From positions 10,824,229 through 10,888,228 of the forward strand of contig OZ025282.1 of the NCBI GenBank assembly GCA_964019165.1: a DNA stretch of 64,000 nt, given 5' to 3'. A model generated the notes under the pieces. That model saw only the letters and a program-made list of their open reading frames with translations. It was not told where the DNA came from and made no database searches. A program made the translations under genes and the position numbers. This DNA is from Mastigias papua (lineage: Eukaryota > Cnidaria > Scyphozoa > Rhizostomeae > Mastigiidae). Shown piece after piece: positions 58,660-64,000 of the stretch (position 1 is its first letter; every line of letters starts with the position of its first letter).

Positions 58660-60734
58660 AACATATACCTAAGTACAACTAACAGTACAAAGCTACATAC
58701 GAATACTCGATCGCATTTCACATTTGATGCCAATAGTTAGATATTAATACTAATTTTGTTTAGAAACCCTGGTTATAAAGTATTACGGCGGAATCAAATT
58801 TTCCTGCCATTGCGCGTCAAGGATTTAAGGAAACACCGCTAATTGTTAACGGCTTACCAAGGTAGGACTAATAGAAAAAGATACGTAGATAAGTATGGTG
58901 CCATGCGTTATCTTTATATACATAATAGAATACTCAAGTATGTCCTAGCGTAGGGATATTAAAGCCTTTATGGGATAGGGGCCACATAAGACAGAATTTG
59001 CTCTGGATACTGATGATAGTGTGCAAAGAAAATGTTAGAGATTTCATCTTCCACATATATTAAGCAATGTTAAATTCATTCGAACAAGTTGCTTGTCGGA
59101 AAATTTTAATTTCCGAAATTACAAGCGTTCGAGATATTATTTCATCAAAGTATCTTGTAGCTTTACCTAGAATGAAAAGCTATCCTTAAATAAAGAAATT
59201 ATTGTACTGATAACGCAATGCTATAAGAGGACCTCCGATTCTTCTGATATTCATTGAAGCATCACTAAATGGTTCCATTAATCTCTCGATGAATGTTGTA
59301 TTGCATTTTGGGAACTTTCTGGGATTCTTCCTATCGGTCCTAAATACAGTTTGAAACTTTGCTAGCATCAGATTAGCATGAATGCATCACATAATTCCAT
59401 AGATGGACTTGTTGCACGCTTGCATGAGTATCAATTGATAGTTATATCTAGATGTATTGAGCTTTTAAATATCATAAAATTATGCTTGCTGTATCTCTGT
59501 TTCATAGATTCTTTATCTCACTGGTTGGTGTGGCAGACATTGGCGCAAATTTGACCAACTGGCCCTTACGACAGCATAAGAACACTCCTGACATGGTGAC
59601 AGAACCTCTGTCACTTGGAAAAATCTTGTCTCTAGATTCTAGAAAAAATGCTCTTTCATAAGAGAACTCATTTGAGGGCCTAGCGGATACTGAATGAACA
59701 CTTGGACTCTATTCGTTTTAACTTAGTTCCTACCTATACAAAGAAAAAGTCAAATTACTTTGTAATTTCTTTCACACGAAAGTTTACTGTAGTACCGTTC
59801 AAATTGAGAAACATCCTGTTCGAAATAATTGTCCGCAAACATTTGTCTACAGGATATAGGCCCGGATATTACGTGAAATAATGTAAGAAACACTGTTATT
59901 CTTAATCAAACTTTATGCAGTGTAGTAGCTTTTATATCTGCTTTTCAATGTGTAAACAAAACCCTAATGCAACAATAAATTTTACTTAGTCTAGTTAAGT
60001 AGTTACCCCTGAAACTTGGAATATTTTAAGCTCCCCTCAAACGACCCAGAAATTTCACCTACCACTTCACCGAAACAACATCAAGTTGGCCGAAATGCTG
60101 GTTCATTTGCACACAATGTTGGGTACGCCACTGTAGTTGATTTCGATTCTTGGAGAAATCTTGACAAAGTTAAAAATGTTTTTCAAGGATGCCAAAAAAA
60201 GTCTTTGTTCTACGATGTTGCGCCAATAGTTGGATCGTTTAACTACTTCGTCCAACATTCCTTGTTACATACATGAATAGAAGACTACGTTTTGCGGACA
60301 GCAAAGTTATTTAGTTTGCTCTATCTGTGACTGACACTGGAGCACTTTCCGCGCCGACTCAGTACAATAACTATGTCATCAACTCCATAGGCACGTAATT
60401 GTCCTTCGCAGTTTGCACGGTTCCCACTGCCCTTTCTAATGGGAAGTTTTACCCCAAAAAAGGTTCCCAAACGTTGTGCTTTACGTGCTAGTATGTGCAT
60501 GTTGTGTGTTCTCTGCTGAATAACAAGCATTTTCAGCAAAATTAGCGTTGCTTTGTGCAGCTATAAAAGTCTACTTTAGATCTACTGGCGACTGGGGTTG
60601 TTGCTGTACCCTTATACTAAGTCTCTTGTGCACCACAATGTTAGATCAAATGTTGGATTTTGGTGAAATGTTGGATACAAATTTTGGATGATTTGACGTC
60701 TGAAGAATGGTGTATAACAACGATAGACTGAATG
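58660..60734. other. MORN intron, nothing recognised
   Basis: AT-rich, with scattered short open frames lacking motifs. Confidence 0.45.
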
Positions 60735-60736
60735 TA

Positions 60737-61790
60737 CACTTACGTTCGAAAAGCATTGCACCACCCTGCTAAAACTGCGGCTAGCAGTGGCGAAGTGCCA
60801 GCTCTTGACAATCTTAATAACATGACTCTGGTGGTTCATACCGTTCTCTCACCATATTTAATGGTGAAAAAATATTCTTCGTTTCCTCAGTTCTGAGATG
60901 AAGCTAACTTTATAGCACATCTGAGATATTTTGACAGAAATATTAGGGATTGTACTAAAGGAGTGCCGTTAAATGTCTGGGCATTTATTAGTTAAAGGTG
61001 GCATAACAAAATAGCGTAGAAACACTCATTTTCTGAAGAAAGAGTGTGATATTTTAACGCTTTTAGAACCAGAATTTATGAGGTCTCGTGAAAGTAGAAA
61101 AATTCTTTCTTACTTGGTTCACACCAGTCACAATAATATCATTTTAGATCGCGAACAGTTTCAAGTGAGTCATATGTTGCAATGCCAATGGTCATGTAAT
61201 TTTGGTAAACTTCCATTCCTTTCGTTTCTACAATAACATAGGCCTTAAATTTGGCATTTTTATGAACGCTTACTATCAAACTTTTCATATATGCCAATGA
61301 AGCTCTCTAGATAATCCATATTCTTATTTTAACAAATCTTCAACTTACTTCCTACGACATGTAGAATCCCCAAGATCAACTCACCTGAAACTGTTTCATG
61401 AACTAAAACCTTTTCGCTCTGAATGGCAAAAGCCATTTTACCAACAATATATTTTGAATGCTGAAATATTTTCATCTTGAAGTGCCGGAATATCACGCTT
61501 CTTCATTCTGCAATTATTTGCTATGCCTACTTTGAACATTTATTGTCCATACTTCTGATAGCATTGCTTCAAAATCCTGCGAATATTTCCACAGAAAAAC
61601 ATCAGTTTAGCTTCACAGTTTGTTTCGCTTCTGAACTTGAAAAACTGGCGAATTTTTTCCCGCTTAAATAAAGATTGAAGAAGCCCTTACAGCGTGACAC
61701 TTTGTTATGTAACATTTCCAGACTATGCCCTCGGCCGCTGTTAGCAGCCATTTTTTTGTATAGTGGTGCAATACTTTTCGAACGTAAGTG
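60737..61790. mobile_element. 1.05-kb Tc1/mariner-like TIR element, non-autonomous
   Basis: The terminal inverted repeat CACTTACGTTCGAAAAG continues to ATTGCACCAC at both ends (28 bp, one mismatch) and is flanked by TA on both sides. These are the marks of the Tc1/mariner superfamily. The interior has no transposase frame, only scattered short open stretches. It could be a deletion derivative or a long MITE. Confidence 0.8.
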
Positions 61791-61792
61791 TA

Positions 61793-62446
61793 GTACAAAA
61801 TGTTGTCTTAATTATTGGACAGTCTGACTGAAGCTGTAGCCTGCAGAAGTGCATCAAATTCAGGCAACATGTACTATGAAGCAGCAAAGTTCAGAATGTC
61901 ATTTGAGAGCTGATATGAAAACTTTGAACGCATCTTTCGTGGTCTATTGATTTTCAGTACCGAGGGAACTTTCTTACAAAGGTAGGTAGTCCCAAACATA
62001 CACAAGACTTCTGTAGCCAGTGGGTCAGATACAGCTAAGTCAAAACTGTCCCTAAGCGCTATGAACTATTAAACAAAATCTATTCCATCTTGCATTACTA
62101 ACTAAAGCAACTTTAATTGTTATCTTGCATTACTAATTAAAGCAACTTCTGAGAATTGTCTGTAAAATGTAATAGCTACTGATGCAATGTCAAAATATAT
62201 CTCAGGTATTTATGCCAATTGTGCACTAAGGTCTAGTTTCCACTGCATTGTTATGTAAATAAACGAAACCAGTATGAAAAATTGCGTACATTCAGCTGTA
62301 AAACGCACATAGTTGACAGTATAATGCACTCTGATCAATTCTAAAATGAATTTTAAGCGCGCAAACATGCTTAATCAATCAAAATGTGATAGCTATGACA
62401 ATATTGGGATTAACAATTTACAGCAAGCAAAATTGAGTAGCAGCAC
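61793..62446. other. MORN intron, nothing recognised
   Basis: Contains a ~36-bp imperfect tandem duplication around 62090-62150 (TCTTGCATTACTAA followed by TTAAAGCAACTT, twice). No other structure was seen. Confidence 0.5.
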
Positions 62447-62537
62447 CTTCCAATTTAGAAATTCACCATCATAAACGTCACCATTACTGCAAGTGTAAAC
62501 ACCTTTGCCAGTGAGTGAACCTTCTGTAAAAGAACCC
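62447..62537 (-). CDS. MORN exon B, copy at 62.5 kb
   Basis: A 91-nt exon (acceptor GTTGCAG, donor AAG/GTGCTG) encoding GSFTEGSLTGKGVYTCSNGD, then VYDGEFLNWK. It follows the A exon at 63279 in the correct phase and order, the only A-B pair in the array with no large inserts between. Confidence 0.85.
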
Positions 62538-63278
62538 CTGCAACAAATTCAATCGAAGGTCTCGCCAAATCACACATTGCAATACTCGAGCATGGGATTA
62601 ACCTAACCGTTAAGACAAAGGGATGTATACTGGCAGCGAAATCAGATAATCATTCATTCCATTAAACCATTAGCGATGGGTCAGCTACTACATTGCCAGT
62701 GCCAACAAATAAAGATAAACCTGTCAAATCAATAATTGATGGCGCAAACAATCACTAAATGAACCCAGCCAGGATATTTCTAAACATCGATTAGAACAGC
62801 TTATCACTTGCGAGCTGATCAAATGATATAATGAATCAAAATATACATCAAATCATCTATTCAATCAACTAATCAGCAATTTAGCAAATAATCAACATGA
62901 TCACTAATCAATAAACGTGTTCATCTAAATGACGGGTCATCTGATCATATGAAAGTAACTGTCTAATCATTTATGATATACCCAATAATCCATAATCACT
63001 CAATCAAATTATGTAATTGTTCGTTGTAGTTGGTCCAAATATATACTAATTAATTTGAAACCATACACCCAATTAAATTGGATAAATATAGACATTATAT
63101 AATACCACAAGCACTACTAGTCATATGACTATTACAAACTTCAATGGACCACATAGAACATCAAGAAAACATAGAAAATCTGACTTGCATAGTGTGCAGT
63201 CGAAGCAGATACAGAGAACAGAAAGGTAAGGATGACACAGGAGCTGAGAAGTTTATTTTGAATCAAAATCCTACTTAC

Positions 63279-63325
63279 TTGTACACATCTCCATTACTAC
63301 GTTTAAAATTACCAATGCCATGCGG
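63279..63325 (-). CDS. MORN exon A, copy at 63.3 kb
   Basis: A 47-nt exon (acceptor GCTTTACAG, donor AA/GTAAGT) encoding PHGIGNFKRSNGDVY. It ends in AA instead of GA, giving Lys at the junction. It is the most 5' exon visible; the gene start must lie beyond the window on the minus strand. Confidence 0.83.
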
Positions 63326-63701
63326 CTGTAAAGCAAAAGGTAAGTTCCAGTTAGCGTTCAAATGATATCATATGACATCAGACTCGAACAATTCAAAGAA
63401 ACGAATCAAACGGTGGAAAATATGTAGCATTTGATAAAGAACGTGCTGATAAAGCTCACAATAAGTAAGCTGATTAAGGCTGCATTTCCAGTAGCTTAGC
63501 TAAGCAAAATCATTCAACAACATTTAGCTTAGCTAACAACATTGAATGATTCGTAAACAAATGGCTACCACTCCCGAATATACAACACTTCCGTTCGACG
63601 TTACTACATCTTATGTTAAAGTTATTGTATATTCAATGGGTTAAAATGTCATGTTGGTGATTCAACCAATATTTGGAGATAGGTGTCAACTACATGCTCG
63701 T

Positions 63702-63706
<5 letters not shown>

Positions 63707-63790
<84 letters not shown>

Positions 63791-63864
63791 TACACACAAA
63801 CACACACACACAAAAAAAAACAAACACACACACACACACACACACACATACACACACACACACA
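63707..63864. repeat. (CA)n microsatellite
   Basis: About 75 CA units, interrupted by a short A-rich segment at 63811-63822. Confidence 0.97.
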
Positions 63865-64000
63865 TTCAACTGAAAATTATTTTTAGAGACTATAAGCCAT
63901 TAACACAAATCTACTCCATTGTACAAGTAATAATTGAAACAACGCTATATTTTTATCTACGCACTTTGTAGGACCTACATGCACCACGTAAATTACTTTT

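Overview
The window looks like AT-rich nuclear DNA of a metazoan, most likely an aquatic invertebrate. The reasons are spliced exons with GT/AG borders, BEL/Pao, Penelope-like and LINE retroelements, THAP, MADF/BESS and MORN protein fragments, and many long ATG/ATC, TA and CA microsatellites. I cannot name the species. There are no bacterial-type operons, and most sequence is transposable-element debris at several ages, often nested.

Layout. 0-6.5 kb: a ~290-bp repeat family tied to trinucleotide arrays, then a decayed APE-type LINE. 6.5-24 kb: mostly unrecognised AT-rich DNA with one good orphan exon (7.6 kb), LINE scraps, a PIF/Harbinger-like MITE (10.3 kb) and a broken THAP-domain gene with small acidic exons (11.5-13.1 kb). 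24-27.1 kb: two copies of one MITE, the first split by a jockey/CR1-like LINE, and a hAT-type MITE with a perfect 8-bp target duplication. 29.7-30.6 kb: a MADF/BESS-like gene fragment.

30.9-35.4 kb is the most unusual block. Two identical 277-bp direct repeats, each with its own terminal inverted repeats, bracket an intact Tc1/mariner-type DD34E transposase (plus strand) and an intact HUH-endonuclease/SF3-helicase Rep-like protein (minus strand). The two genes converge on a spacer holding five copies of a 12-bp motif, two of them forming a perfect 16-bp-stem hairpin. This has the parts of a rolling-circle replicon (initiator, iterons, hairpin) combined with a cut-and-paste transposase.

35.5-44.3 kb: LINE fragments, then a ~1.3-kb element with ~75-bp terminal inverted repeats that was split by a 6.05-kb BEL/Pao element (239-bp LTRs, target duplication, primer-binding site, polypurine tract; coding region broken by stops and frameshifts).

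47.8-63.3 kb: a minus-strand array of two alternating MORN exons, A (47 nt) and B (91 nt), whose phases fit A-B-A-B but whose order here is A B A B B A A B. A Penelope-like element with GIY-YIG endonuclease sits inside an intron of the array, flanked by TA repeats and with an inverted 5' piece. Further ATC arrays, a pogo-type MITE, a LINE fragment and a 1.05-kb TA-flanked Tc1-like TIR element fill the introns.

All coordinates of decayed elements are approximate; clade assignments rest on motifs read by eye.
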